Below are positions 1 through 10,295 of a stretch of 64,000 bases of DNA, piece after piece. Source of the stretch: Geotrypetes seraphini (Eukaryota; Chordata; Amphibia; Gymnophiona; Dermophiidae). The stretch is from assembly GCF_902459505.1 (NCBI RefSeq), contig NC_047096.1, forward strand, positions 17,450,501 to 17,514,500, in the 5' to 3' direction. The notes below the pieces were generated by a model. It saw only the letters and a program-made list of their open reading frames with translations. It did not search any database and was not told where the DNA came from. Within the stretch, counting starts at the first letter, position 1. Each line of letters begins with the position of its first letter. The translations under genes and the position numbers were made by a program.

Positions 1-61
1 AATCCATTTACAGTGTTATTGCTATAATTAAATACCCGTGCAACGCCGGGGCATCAGCTAG
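1..61 (+). mobile_element. Helitron 3' end
   Basis: The segment holds a short GC hairpin (CCCG, eight-base loop, CGGG, about positions 34-49), then nine bases, then CTAG at 58-61 followed by T. A hairpin about ten bases before a terminal CTRR, with insertion ahead of T, is the standard Helitron 3' end. The element runs off the left edge, so neither its 5' TC end nor any Rep/helicase can be checked. Confidence 0.5.
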
Positions 62-200
62 TGAAAAATATTATTTTGCCAAAAATGAATATGAAATACA
101 AATAATGGGCACTGAACTTTAACGTAAGTAGTATAAAAGCAACGTGAAAAAGTGCAACTGTTTATTTCAGTAGAATTTAGCATAATAGAGCACCAGATTA

Positions 201-876
201 CCGTATTTTCACGCATATAACGCGCGCGTTATACATGATTTTACAAACTGAGTATAATCATGCGCGTTATATTCGTGAGCGCGTTATCCCCTTTTTTTTT
301 TTTTTACATAGTTCCCCCCCCCCGACGTCCGATTCACCCCGCAAGACCGCTCGCACCTCCACCCCGATAGACTGCTCGTGCTCGAACACGCACACGCACC
401 CCCACCCCGAAGGACCGCTCGCACCCCCACAGCCTCCCCCCCATCATGTAGAAGCTGCCTACCGTCGTCCTGCTGCTTCCTCTGCCGGCGGTCCTGCCCC
501 TTCTCTTAGTCCTCCGTCTACGCTGTTTCCTCTTCTGGCGGTCCCACCCTTTCTCTGAAGGGACTTCAAGGGGGAGAGGAGAGTCGGGGCGGGCTAAAGG
601 AGAGTTGGGCTGGCCAGAGGAGAGTCGGGGCGGGCTAAAGGAGAGTCGGGCTGGCCAGAGGAGAGTCGGGGCGGGCTAAAGGAGAGTCGGGCTGGCCAGA
701 GGAGAGTCGGGGCGGGCGAAAGGAGAGTCGGGCAGCGACGGGAGAGTCGGGGCGGCATGCGCAGTATAGGGGTGTGCGCGGTATATAAAAATTTATTTAC
801 ATAAATTACAGTTTCCCGCGCGCTATACCCGTGTGCGCGTTTTACACGGGTGCGCGGTATATGAGTGAAAATACGG
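201..876. mobile_element. TIR element with TA target site and internal minisatellite
   Basis: The left end reads CCGTATTTTCACGCATATA and the right end is its inverse (CCGTATTTTCACTCATATA on the minus strand), 18 of 19 matching. TA lies on both sides (199-200 and 877-878). The ends are rich in alternating CG (GCGCGCG). No transposase frame is visible. A TA target fits the Tc1/mariner-type superfamilies, but the family is not identified. The long frame across its left half is low-complexity proline/serine coding and is not a gene. Confidence 0.65.
574..761. repeat. minisatellite, ~41-bp unit
   Basis: About four tandem copies of a 41-bp unit built from two half-units, GGAGAGTCGGGGCGGGCTAAA and GGAGAGTCGGGCTGGCCAGA. 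It is GC-rich with strong strand asymmetry (G on plus) and lies wholly inside the TIR element at 201-876. Confidence 0.85.
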
Positions 877-894
877 TATTCATATGCAAATGTA

Positions 895-2064
895 AATCAA
901 TATTCTGCCCCGGCCCCGCACTGTTCCTCCTACAGCCATGCCCCATTCCACCCACAGCCCTGCTGCATTCCGTCTCCATACAAACCTCGTCTCTTTGGGC
1001 CGTGTCTAGAGGGCATCTGTGCATGCGCGGATGCAATGCGTGCGACGTCACCGTGTTACATCCGCGCATGCGCAGATGCCCTCCGGAGGCGGCCCCCGAG
1101 CGCAAAGCTTTTCAAAACCCGGACAAAGTGCCGGGTTTTGAAAAGCCAGTCGAACGCCTGGAAAGTCCTCTAAAAAAGAGGACTTGGCTCGGCCCAATTT
1201 TAGATCATTTACCCACCTCCATCCCACTACCATCCGGCCCCACTCTTCAGCTTGAGTTTTCAAGCAAAGTCCTAGGCATCGTCATAGACTCCTCTCTCTC
1301 CTTCAATGATCACCTCAACTCCTTGGTAAAAAAATGCTTCTTTAGCCTTCATATGCCGAGGAGAGTGAGATCCTGCTTTCATCATTCTCACTTCGCCGTC
1401 CTCGTTCAATCTATCATCCTCTCTAGACTGGATTACTGTAATTCCATCTACATAAGCCTAACTAAGAAAAACCTCCATAGACTTCAGCTAATTCAGAACG
1501 CCGCGGCCAAGCTTATTTTCGCAAAAGGCAAGTTCGATCACGTCTCCCCACTCCTCTCTAAGCTTCACTGGCTCCCAGTATACTCCAGAGTCCTCTATAA
1601 ATGTGCCTGCTTAGCCTTCAAGATCCTACATGGCGTCCTCCCTCCCGTTATCCCACTCTTTTGGAACTCCTCAAACCCACACCCCACTAGACCCTCACAA
1701 AAACTGAAACTGTCTTTCCCCTCTATAAAAGGTATATCCCGCGCAGGAAAACTTGGAACATCCCTCCTCTTTAGAACCACAGAACTCTGGAACAACCTCA
1801 CACCCCCGCTCAGAAATTCAAGCTCCTTCCAATCCTTCCGCAAACACTTGAAAACTTGGCTCTTTTCAAAAATCTAATTACCTCCCGTTCTCTAGCATCC
1901 GGTCCCTCTCTATCTTCTTAGTCCCTCTCCTTTATCCCTTCATTGTAGTTCCTTTCCTCTTAACTTCTGTAAACCGTGCCGAGCTCTGCACTTGCGGAGA
2001 TGGCGCGGTATACAAACCTAAGATTTAGTTTAGTTTAGTTAAATCCAGACGTCTGGTAACCCTT
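895..2064. mobile_element. hAT-like foldback element, copy 1, containing an L2 LINE
   Basis: The right end reads CTGGTAACCCT (2054-2064), the inverse of the left end of the neighbouring copy at 2073. A foldback core at 1013-1090 has arms around GGGCATCTGCGCATGCGC, and a second inverted pair lies at about 1110-1145 (CAAAACCCGGACAAAG...). The left end is diffuse; I place it near 895 by likeness to copies at 2073-3019 and 5024-5230. It is interrupted by, or includes, the LINE at 1190-2038. Confidence 0.5.
1190..2038 (+). mobile_element. L2-like LINE 3' fragment (reverse transcriptase C-terminus)
   Basis: An open frame to 1877 carries the C-terminal reverse transcriptase region of L2/CR1-group LINEs: SRLDYCNSIY, LQLIQNAAAKLIF, LHWLPVYSRV, FRTTELWNNLTP and a final RKHLKTWLFSKI. 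The 3' UTR follows (GTAAACCGTGCCGAGC... GCGGTATACAAACC) and ends in a TTTAG pentamer tail at about 2025-2038. It lacks the endonuclease and most of the RT. The frame is still open over about 190 codons, so it is fairly young. Confidence 0.85.
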
Positions 2065-2072
2065 TACTTGGG

Positions 2073-3019
2073 TAGGGTTAGCAGACGTCCGGATTTACCC
2101 AGACACGTTTTCTAAACTAAACTAAGCCTTAAGTTTATATACCGCATCATCTCCATGGAAGTGGAGCTCGGCACAGTTTACAAAGCTTAAAAATATAAGG
2201 AGAGGGGAGAAAGACTTACAAGAGTATATGAATAGAGGGAATATAAACAAGAGAGTAAATGGTTTTATGATAGAAAAAGTGATTATATGTTAGAAAAGAG
2301 CCAGGTTTTCAATTGTTTGCGGAATAATTGGAGGGAGCCCAGGTTCCGCAGCGGGAAAATGAGATCGTTCCAGAGGCCTGTGATTTTGGAGAGGAGAGAT
2401 TTTCCCAGTTTTGCCTGCGTGGAGAATACCGTGTAGAGAGGGGAAGGACAGTTTATGTCTGTGGGCGGATCTGGTGGTAGCAGGCCTCAAGGCGTTAAAA
2501 GATAGTGGGATTAGGGGCGGAAGGATGCCATGAATGATCTTGAAAGCCAGACAAGAGCATTTGAAATGAATTCTGGAAAGCACTGGGAGCCAGTGAAGAT
2601 TGGTAAGTAGTGGGGAGAATTTGCGTTTTGCAATGGTCGAATTTGCGTTTTGCAAAAATCAGCTTGGCTGCGGTATTTTGGATAAGCTGGAGTCTATGGA
2701 GACTTTTTTTTTTTTTTTTAGAGGACTGTCCAGGCATCCAACCGGCTTTTCAAAACCCGGCACTTTGGGTTCTGAAAAACTTTGAACTCGGGGCTACATC
2801 TGGAGGGCATCTGCGCATGCATGGATGCAATGTGGTGATGTCACACACATGCGTGCATGTAGGTGACATCATCGTGTCACATCTGAGCATGCTCGGAGGC
2901 CCTCCAACCTGGCTCTGAGCTCATAAATAAGAGGTTCAGCGCAGAACAGGGCGTAACTTAGATGGAACAGGGCGGGGTCATGTGTCCGGATTTTACAATC
3001 ATAAAATCTGGTAACCCTA
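2073..3019. mobile_element. hAT-like element, copy 2, with 8-bp TSD
   Basis: The ends are TAGGGTTAGCAGA and, inverted, TAGGGTTACCAGA. Both sides carry the same 8-bp direct repeat TACTTGGG (2065-2072 and 3020-3027), the hAT signature. The interior has a minus-strand L2 fragment (2112-2708) and a foldback segment near 2800-2910 matching copy 1. No transposase is present, so it is non-autonomous. Confidence 0.8.
2112..2708 (-). mobile_element. L2-like LINE 3' fragment inside hAT copy 2
   Basis: On the minus strand the pieces SLHRLQLIQNTAAKLIFAKR, LHWLPVLSRIHFKCSC and LAFKIIHGILPPLIPL appear in shifted frames, followed by the GCGGTATATAAAC-type 3' end and a TTTAG-type tail at 2112. It is the same family as the fragment at 1190-2038 but shorter at its 5' end. 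An A-run at 2706-2722 (minus strand) sits at the junction with the hAT sequence. Confidence 0.8.
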
Positions 3020-3062
3020 TACTTGGGGGTCAAATCGCATATGAATATTTGGTACGGTTCTA

Positions 3063-3440
3063 TTTTAGCGGTTCATAGACAACGGCGCGAAAGACAAAGG
3101 CGCGCGCCGACAACTGAGCGCAAGACGGAGGTGCGCGCCGAAGAAAATTAGTTTTTAGGGGTTCTGACGGGGGGTTTTGTTGGGGAACCCCCCCACTTTA
3201 CTTAATAGATATCGCGCCAGCGTTATTGGGGGCTTGGGGGGTTGTAACCCTCCACATTTTACTGTAAACTTAACTTTTTCCCTAAATACAGGGAAAAAGG
3301 GAAGTTTTCATTAAAATGTGGGGGGTTACAACCCCCCAAACCCCCCACAATGCGGCACAATGTATATTAAGTAAAGTGGGGGGATTCCCCCCCACGCCCC
3401 CCCCGTCGGAGCCCTAAAAACAGTAATTTTGAGCACACAA
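3063..3440. mobile_element. GC-rich foldback element (family also at 61817)
   Basis: This large imperfect palindrome starts GGTTCATAGACAACGGCGCG. Its arms mirror each other through ACTTTACTTAATAGATATCG, GGGTTGTAACCCTCCACATT and a centre near 3290 (CCCTAAATACAGGG). The right arm repeats these inverted, ending in CCCTAAAAACAGTAATTTTG. A second copy spans 61817-63457. No coding capacity is visible and the superfamily is unknown. Confidence 0.65.
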
Positions 3441-3544
3441 TATATGCCTTACTCATTGAAGCAGACAGTCTGAAATACAAAGCAAGATATAGGTTACAAG
3501 CCGCCAGCCTGAAGAAGTTTGCATGCTTCAGATACATTCCTTAC

Positions 3545-3793
3545 CTGAGGAAGAGCTGTACTCAGTTGTCTCTGCAACAGATCCCTCTCATGAACGACCT
3601 CCTGCATTTTGGCCTGCGACACGCTCAGCGCTTCCTGGGTTTCCCGCAGCGTATCCAACAGTTTGTCCCTTTCATCTAGCATGTTCACCATCAGCTGCTC
3701 CAAATTTGAGTCTGAGTCAGAGCCATTTGGGGGGCCCAGTGCAGGGCTCAGGGGCTGCCCCTCACTGATGGTAGGCATCACCTCACACATCAT
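3545..3793 (-). CDS. PPFIA4: liprin-alpha N-terminal coding exon (probably PPFIA4), partial gene
   Basis: Liprin-alphas are coiled-coil and SAM-domain scaffolds of synaptic active zones that bind LAR-type receptor phosphatases, RIM and CAST/ELKS. This exon encodes the first 83 residues. It starts MMCEVMPTISEG, a signature of vertebrate liprin-alphas, then an acidic linker and the start of the N-terminal coiled coil (NLEQLMVNMLDERDKLLDT... HERDLLQRQLSTALPQ). The exon ends after CAG at 3545 with donor GTAAGG (phase 0); the frame beyond is intronic. The next exons lie to the left of the window. Among the paralogues I choose PPFIA4 because that gene neighbours TMEM183A in mammals; the peptide alone would also allow PPFIA1-3. 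The second Met at 3790 could also start. Liprin-alpha is near certain; the paralogue is inference. Confidence 0.85.
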
Positions 3794-5023
3794 AGCGCCA
3801 GCTGAATTCTAGCCCTCCTAATACGTAAGGGTCAAAGAGGTAGCAGAGTGTTTCATGTGCCGTCAATACGCCCTGCCCAATGCCTTCCTCCAACCAAGTG
3901 CAATCCTGGGGGTCACCGGCTCATGTCATTACAGTGGCCCATAAGAAAGTTATTGCCTAAAGGGGGCTGTCAATCAGTGGATGAAGCACACAAGGGTCTG
4001 GGAAACCTCTTTTCAAGGATGCAATCCAATATTTCATTCTGAAATGTCCAAACATTTGCACTTGTAACTTTTCAGGGCCCAGCAGCTCAGATACTTTCTT
4101 CTGAATTATTTTTGGGATTGGTCCACAAAAAGGGTGTCAGAACCAGCAAAGGACTCAGCTCTTCCAGAACCAATATACTAGCTGAAATGATGCACTCACT
4201 AGAGATTGTATTTCTTATATATATGTTTTAAGAAGCCCGTTAAGTACCCACAGGTATCAACTGGATTCCCCTCAAAGGTTCCGTCAAAAGGCTCTTCCTT
4301 GCCAACTGGTTTCCCATGTAATGATGGTGTTTTCAGAGCTTTACAAGAGACTCTAATTCCATGATAACATCAATTTGGCCACATACAAAAATGTATGAGG
4401 CCACAGAGCTTCATCGCTTGGAAACAGTGTTTCTCCTCCTGAGGTACAGCAGACCAAACTCTCTTGATCTTGCTCTAAAGAGCTGGCTCCCCTCTTGTGG
4501 TCCTATTCACCAGACCCCACCCACACCCCCACCCCCTCCCTGCTTCACTCTACCATAGCTCCTCCAGCTTTGGAAGATCTGCGCAATCCTTTCTGAAGGA
4601 TTAGGATGTCTGTCTCCAATCATGTCATCTTCCTTCTAAAATATGGCCTTAAACTGTACAGTGTTACGAAGCTGAAAATCCTCTTGTCAGGCCCGTGGGG
4701 GGCAGGATCAATTTACAGAGCAAGTCCTTCAGTCCATGGAAGCCTCTGGAAGCTGTTCTGTGCTACTAGAAAGAAAAAGCAAGAAATGAACTTTGTGGCT
4801 TCATTTGTCTCAAATTACCAATTTCACAAATTCTTTGCTACACTACTAATACCCTACATATTGGCAGTCACACCACACATGTAGTATCGAGCAATGAGCC
4901 TCTTTCCACCCAATACTGGAACAAGTCCTGCCTTGAGATTCTCCAATAGGACTGGATGCCCTTTAGTGATTATATAGATATCTCAAGGTTGACTTGTTTG
5001 TTTCATGGATGTACGTATATGTG
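3794..5023. other. unassigned sequence upstream of the liprin exon
   Basis: No repeat or exon recognised. If the CpG block at 17.7-18.07 kb is the PPFIA4 promoter, this stretch and everything up to 17784 is that gene's first intron. Short frames here have no coding character. Confidence 0.3.
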
Positions 5024-5230
5024 TAGGATTACCAGACATACAGATTTACCCACTTTGTCCGGGTTTTGAAAACCATTGATCTCAGGGCTGCGTCCAGAGG
5101 ACATCTGTGCATGCGCACAACACATGTGCAGATGCCCTCCAGATATGGCCCCGAAGAGACAGGGTTTGTATTGGGCTGGGGTTGGGGGTCAAACGGAGTA
5201 GGGCAGCCCTGCCAACTCCAAAAGATTCTT
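5024..5230. mobile_element. partial hAT-like element (same family as 2073-3019)
   Basis: It starts TAGGATTACCAGACATACAG, close to the TAGGGTTACCAGA terminus of the 2073 copy. The CCGGGTTTTGAAAA segment and the foldback motif around GAGGACATCTGTGCATGCGC ... GCAGATGCCCTCC follow. No LINE is present in this copy. Its far end is not clear. Confidence 0.5.
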
Positions 5231-5344
5231 GGGCTTTCACCTTCATCCCAGATCAGCGTGCTTATAAAAAGGGTTCCGCCCAGACCCATAAGTGAATTTT
5301 ATTTGAGTGCATCAGAAGTGGCTGCTGGAAGCAATAGAAGACAC

Positions 5345-6071
5345 TAGTGCTGCCCGATTCAGAGAAAAATATTTTGATTCGATTCACCCTGTTGAATCGA
5401 TTTTTCGATTCGATTCACTGTTAATGACACATTTTTTTAAGTTTAAACATTTTATTTAACCAAGGCAATATCATATCAAAAATTCCCAGCTTCCATCCCA
5501 AGCCCCCCAGACTCACCAGTCCCCCTTCCGATTCCCAGCTTCCATCCCCAGCCCCCCAGACTCACCAACCCCCCTTCCAATTCCCAGCTTCCATCCCCAG
5601 CCCCCAAGACTCACCAGTCCCCCTGCCGATTCTGAGCTTCCATCCCCAGCCCCCCTGCTGATTTCAGCTTCCATCCCCAGGCCCCAAGACTCATCAGTCC
5701 TCCTGCCGATTCTGAGCACCCCCTGCCGATTCAGTTACTTACTTGACTGGATGTGGAATCGCGGGGAAGAGAGGAGAAATGCGGAGACAGCCAAAAAATA
5801 CCCTTTGCTTCCGACTGGTCTGCTGCACGAGGTCTGCTCGCTCCCCCTCGACGCTCCCACGTCCTTTCGTTTCTTCTGATATAACATCCGGTTTTGCAAA
5901 ACCGGAAGTTACATTAGATGGGAACGAGTCCGGCGGCCGGCAGTGAAAAAAGAATGAACTTTAATCAGGATGAATCGGTAAGTCCGTTTTTTTACAAAAA
6001 CGAACTGATTCGAATCGATTCACCTGATTCGAATTGGTGAACCAATTCGAATCGTGAATCGGGCAGCATTA
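5345..6071. mobile_element. hAT element with exact TSD and internal minisatellite
   Basis: The ends are TAGTGCTGCCCGATTCA and, inverted, TAATGCTGCCCGATTCA. Identical 8-bp duplications GAAGACAC flank it at 5337-5344 and 6072-6079. Subterminal regions are rich in GATTCGAATCGATT-type palindromes. It has no transposase. The interior holds a C-rich minisatellite (5478-5725) and a GC-rich block. Confidence 0.88.
5478..5725. repeat. minisatellite, ~48-bp unit, inside hAT
   Basis: Four to five tandem copies with the core CAGCTTCCATCCCCAGCCCC then AGACTCACCAGTCCCCCT, the last copies shorter and variable. It lies entirely inside the hAT element. On the minus strand it gives a repetitive open frame that is not a gene. 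Confidence 0.85.
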
Positions 6072-6079
6072 GAAGACAC

Positions 6080-6784
6080 CATACGAATACCAATATATAA
6101 TTTATATACTGGATATACTATTTCCAGTTCATTGTGATTCACAAGGAAGTGAACTAGGAATGTCTGGGAAGCACAACATGAAAACAGACTTGGTCTTAAA
6201 TCCCAGATGTTGGACCTCAAAGGGTTTTTTTTCCTGCAGTTTCCATGTAAATGTATTGTTAAGATGTCTGACAGAATTTATGTATTTCTAGACCCAGAAC
6301 ATTTAAAGAATTTCCTTGAGGCAAGGCAACTTCCTCTCCCTCAGATGAATGTCACGATAGAAAAGTAAACCTTGTTTCTTTAACAAGTGTTAACTTGTTA
6401 TATTTGAAATTGCATTTTTTTAAAAAGACCTAAATTTCACATCTTCCAATTTCCCCAAGACATAATTCTGAAAATCTGAAATAAAAAGGCTTTGAGACAT
6501 TTCTAAATAGCCTATAATGTGTTTCCATTTGTTTTTTTATAGAGTTTATACGGTAACTTATTCCATAATTAATTTGGATCCACCTCAGTTTAGGAATTAA
6601 ATGAAATGATTTATAGAAAGGATGGTGGATATGTGGAACAGTTTTCCCAGTGAAGATGGTGGAGATGAGAACAGTATCAAGAAATCACTGGGAAAGATCT
6701 AAGCGAGAGGAAGGGATTGTGGAGCTTAGTAGCTGATGTGGATAGGCTATATGGTCTCTCTGCCATCATGTTTTAAAACTTCTC
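6080..6784. other. unassigned AT-rich sequence
   Basis: Nothing clearly recognised. About 6595-6770 has faint likeness to a LINE C-terminal tail (GGTGGATATGTGGAACAG) ending in a CATCATGTTTT-type 3' motif, so a worn CR1-like 3' fragment is likely there. Confidence 0.3.
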
Positions 6785-7568
6785 TGTATTGGTTCAATCA
6801 ATCATTTTGTCAAGGCTAGATTACTGCAATTTAGTGTATTTTGGTCTTTCAAAGGTCAGTCTGCAGAGACTTCAATTAACACAGAACACTGCAGCTAAAC
6901 TTATCTTTGGTAAGAGTAAATTTGATCATGTAACCCCTCTGCTCAAGGAATTATATTGCCAGTGTATCTCAGAATTCAATTTAAGTGCATTTGTATTGCA
7001 TTTAAGATCCCATTTGGCGTTTTTGCCACTTTGATTCCTTTAGACTGGAACGTTCATAGATCTCATCTTGCCAGAAGTTCTCAAAAATTAAAACTTACAT
7101 TTCCCTCTCTCGATGGTAAAAACAGAACCTTTAAGAGATTTAAGTTATTCTTTTGCTTTTAAATTAACCGAATTCTGGAATGCTTTACCGCTTACATTAA
7201 GAAGTTTAGGTAGTAGGTATCTATTTATTGATTAATAGGTGGAAGGGTGGGGGAAATAATTTTGTTATAAATTCTTGTAAGTTTAAGGTTCTTTAATTGC
7301 AATATTCTATGTAAATGTATTAATTATTGTGCACAACTGTAGTTTAAAAGTGAAGAATGAAGAATTTGAAAAAGAAAAAAAAGAAAAGAAGAAGTTTAAG
7401 TACTTTTGCTTTATTCCGGAAAGTTCTGAAAACTTTTTTGTTTGCTAAACATTTTGGAAATTAACTATTTCAGTCTACTTTTTCTTGTCAAATTTATGTA
7501 TTATGTTTTAGATTATTGTACACCGAGTCGAGCTCCTCGTCTATAAAACTAAGTTTTAGTTTAGTTCA
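6785..7568 (+). mobile_element. L2-like LINE 3' fragment
   Basis: The frame carries LVQSIILSRLDYCNLVYFGL, LQRLQLTQNTAAKLIFGKSK and FDHVTPLLKELY, then shifts frame. The 3' end is CACCGAGTCGAGCTCCTCGT followed by a TTTTAGTTTAGTT tail. It is the same family as 1190-2038 but more decayed and AT-rich in its 3' part. Confidence 0.75.
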
Positions 7569-8127
7569 AACAGCAAATCTCTTAGCAGAAACTAGCTCAC
7601 CTACATTAAGCAGTAAAGCTCCTCCTGAATTCCGAAATCAGTGGCAAGCATTGAAATTTGTAAGAGGTTCTGGGGATCAAAATATTTTTTCAGCTCAAGA
7701 AAATCAGTGCCCAATATAAGATTATGGTGTTCATAGGTAAGATATCCAAAAATAAAACTTGGGACAAATAAATGAAAACACGTGGGTGAAACGTGCAATA
7801 CAAAAACTCCACATTTTCAAGTGCTCAGGACTATTTTCTGTCATGGAGATAAGTGCTGCCTTAAATATTTGGTAACAACTACTGTGAGTTTAGGACCTGT
7901 TTGGGCCACAAAGAGTGATATTAAGTGCAGTGATTAAGAGAAAAAGGCACAGCTTTCAGGGTGTTACCCCGCTTGTGATCTTTTTTTTTTACCAGAAAAT
8001 GGTCCCGAGCACTTTTTAGCACTTGAAAATGTGGTGTTGTTGAGGTAATTGCTGGGTGGTGTGTTTGGGAGATTTTGTTCATAGGGAAGAGCCTCAGAGA
8101 ACCAGGAAAGTGGGGCACCAGCTCTGA
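7569..8127. other. unassigned sequence
   Basis: No exon, RNA gene or repeat recognised on either strand. Confidence 0.25.
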
Positions 8128-8290
8128 AGGAGGGGAGGAGTGGCCTAGTGGTTAGAGTTGTTGCCTCAGCACCCTAAGGTTGCGAGTTCAATCCCAGTCT
8201 GCTCCCTGTGACTCCGGGCAACTCAACCCTCCGTCGCTCCAGGGACCACAGTTAGATTGAGAGCCTGCCAATAAATAAATAAATAACTGC
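8128..8290 (+). mobile_element. tRNA-derived SINE, diverged copy
   Basis: GGAGGAGTGGCCTAGTGGTT at the 5' end resembles a pol III A box (TGGCCTAGTGG), and GAGTTCAATCCC resembles a B box. The tail is AATAAATAAATAAATAA. It is a more diverged relative of the copies at 10296, 33960 and 43319. Confidence 0.75.
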
Positions 8291-9087
8291 CCTAATTTAG
8301 AGAACCCATGCTATATATTAACACACAAATCCCAATACCCAACAAGGAATTTAGAAAGATAGGCTGAACCATTAACAGGATAAGCCATATCGTCTGCCTC
8401 TGAGCAGGGAGCCATTCAGAGCAGCAGCCCGCTTACATTCACTTCTGTTAGTACCTAGAAGCAAAGATGCCACCCTGTGGGAGCTCAAAAAGCTTCAGTG
8501 CTGGATCAAGTGAAGTAGTTTGTTCAGGGGAGGATCGTGTGTTGAGTGTAACGTTCCCCAAACATTTTGAAAAGCTGGTTTCTACATCTACAACTCCTAC
8601 TTCACCCCCTCACCCCTCTGTGGAATGTAATTATAGAACAGGCATGCGAGATGTGGAACAGTCATTCCATCAGCTGAGAACACCAGTCTTTACAATCAAG
8701 GGAAGAAGCAGTATGTCCCCAAAGCACTCATGTTGCTACGATAAATGACACTAATTAATGTCATCAACTGATAATTATGCCTGGAGGAAAGCAAAATCTT
8801 CTCAACAAACCCCTGGAGGCCATAGTGTGGACTTATGCACTTAGAGTAACTGACAGGTGCAGGCCAGGCTAGCAGAGCACATGATGGGGGAAGAGGAGAA
8901 AGAAATGCTTTGAGCATGAGTGCCAATTATCCCCTATGATCTTCCTACTCCACCAGAGTTTCTCGTTACCATGCTGGAAACCACCCCCTCATATGGAAAC
9001 TTAGCATCTATATTGTCACTCTGTGGTGTTGGGTGAAAAGATCCAGTTTTGGACTCACTAATAATAGTGATAATTTTCAGACTGAGC
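8291..9087. other. unassigned sequence
   Basis: Nothing recognised. Short open frames here lack similarity to any protein I know. Confidence 0.25.
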
Positions 9088-10285
9088 CAGTGGTGCACCA
9101 AGAGGGGGGAGGGGGTCTGCCCCGGGTGCAGCCCATAAGGGAGTGCTCAGATGAATCCTCCGAGGGCCAGTGCCGGTATCAAGAGCTTCTTCCCAGTAGC
9201 AGCAGCGTTCACTATTTGCTGCTCTTGTCGGCATCGGGCCTTTCTCTCTGCCAGGTCCCACCTACTTCCTGTTTTCGCAAAGGCAAGACCCAGCAGAGAG
9301 GAAGGCCCGATGTCGGCAAGAGCAAAGAATTGTGAACGTTGTGCTGTTGACTGAAGGCTAACAAAAGGAGAGAGGGAGAAGGAAGACCAGACAAGGGAGA
9401 GAAGATGAAAGAGAGATACCAGACCATGGGGAAGGAAAGAAGGGAGGGAAAGGAGATGCCAGATGATGGAGGTGGAGGAAAAGATTACAGGGCATGAGGG
9501 GGAGGGAAAGGAATGAGACAGACATGCCAGACTAGGGAGAAAGGAAGGGAGGGAAAGGAAAGAGAGGAGATACCCGAGCATGAAGGGAAAGAGAGGAGAG
9601 AGATTCCAGGGAATGGGAGAGGGAATGGAAGGAGGCAGATGCCAGACCATCAGGAAAGAAGGGAGGGAGGGAAAGGAAGGAAAAGATGCCAGAGCATGGA
9701 GGGAGAGGGAGAGGGTGAGATGGAAGGAGAGGAAAGGATAGAACTCCCAGGGCATGGGGGAAGGGAAGCAAATGCCAGACCATGGGATGAGTTGGGGTGG
9801 GAAGGAGAGAAAGAAAATAGAAAGGAGAGATGCAAGGACATGGGGGGGAGGGAGTGGAGACGGAAAGAGAAAAAAAGGAAGGGATAGAGAGAGGCGGATG
9901 CTGGATGGAATGGAGAGTGAAGAGAAGATGAGAAAAGCAGAAACCAGACATGACAAAAGGTAGAAAAAAAGTTGTTTGGGTTTTTTTTTGCTTTAGAATA
10001 AAGTAGTATTGTAGCTGTATTGATAAACATTTATAAATAGAAAATGGAAACAAGGTAATCTTTTTTATTGGACTAATTTTAATACATTTTTTACTAACTT
10101 TTAGAGACCAAAATCCCCTTCCCCAGGCAATGGCATTCCAAAGGGGAGGGGAGCAGGACCGGGGGGGGGGGGCAGTCTGCCCCAGGTGCAGCTCTTAGGG
10201 CGTATTCCTCGGATCCCTTTTTATATTGGGGGGGAGGTTACAAAATTATCAGCCCTGGGTGTCACATATCCTAAGTACACCACTG
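9088..10285. mobile_element. possible composite hAT-type element with purine-rich core
   Basis: The left end is CAGTGGTGCACCAAGAGG and the right end, inverted, is CAGTGGTGTACTTAGGAT. The interior has a foldback around 9215-9335 (TCGGCATCGGGCC... against GGCCCGATGTCGGC) and a long homopurine minisatellite. No 8-bp duplication is visible, so the two ends may belong to different copies. Confidence 0.4.
9355..9960. repeat. homopurine minisatellite
   Basis: About 600 bp of almost pure A/G on plus. It is a degenerate repeat of units such as GAAGGAAAGAAGGGAGGGAA followed by GAGATGCCAGACCATG, of variable 40-65 bp spacing. It produces the long Ser/Pro/Leu-rich minus frames and Glu/Arg/Gly-rich plus frames here, which are not genes. 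Confidence 0.85.
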
Positions 10286-10295
10286 GTGTACTTGT

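Noticed and set aside
235-558. 107-codon plus-strand frame near the left edge
   Set aside because: Proline/serine-rich low-complexity translation inside a TIR element; no gene character.
9147-10053. Long minus-strand frames (up to 269 codons) rich in Leu, Ser, Pro and Phe
   Set aside because: Products of the homopurine minisatellite and element foldback; three frames are open at once, as expected of such DNA.
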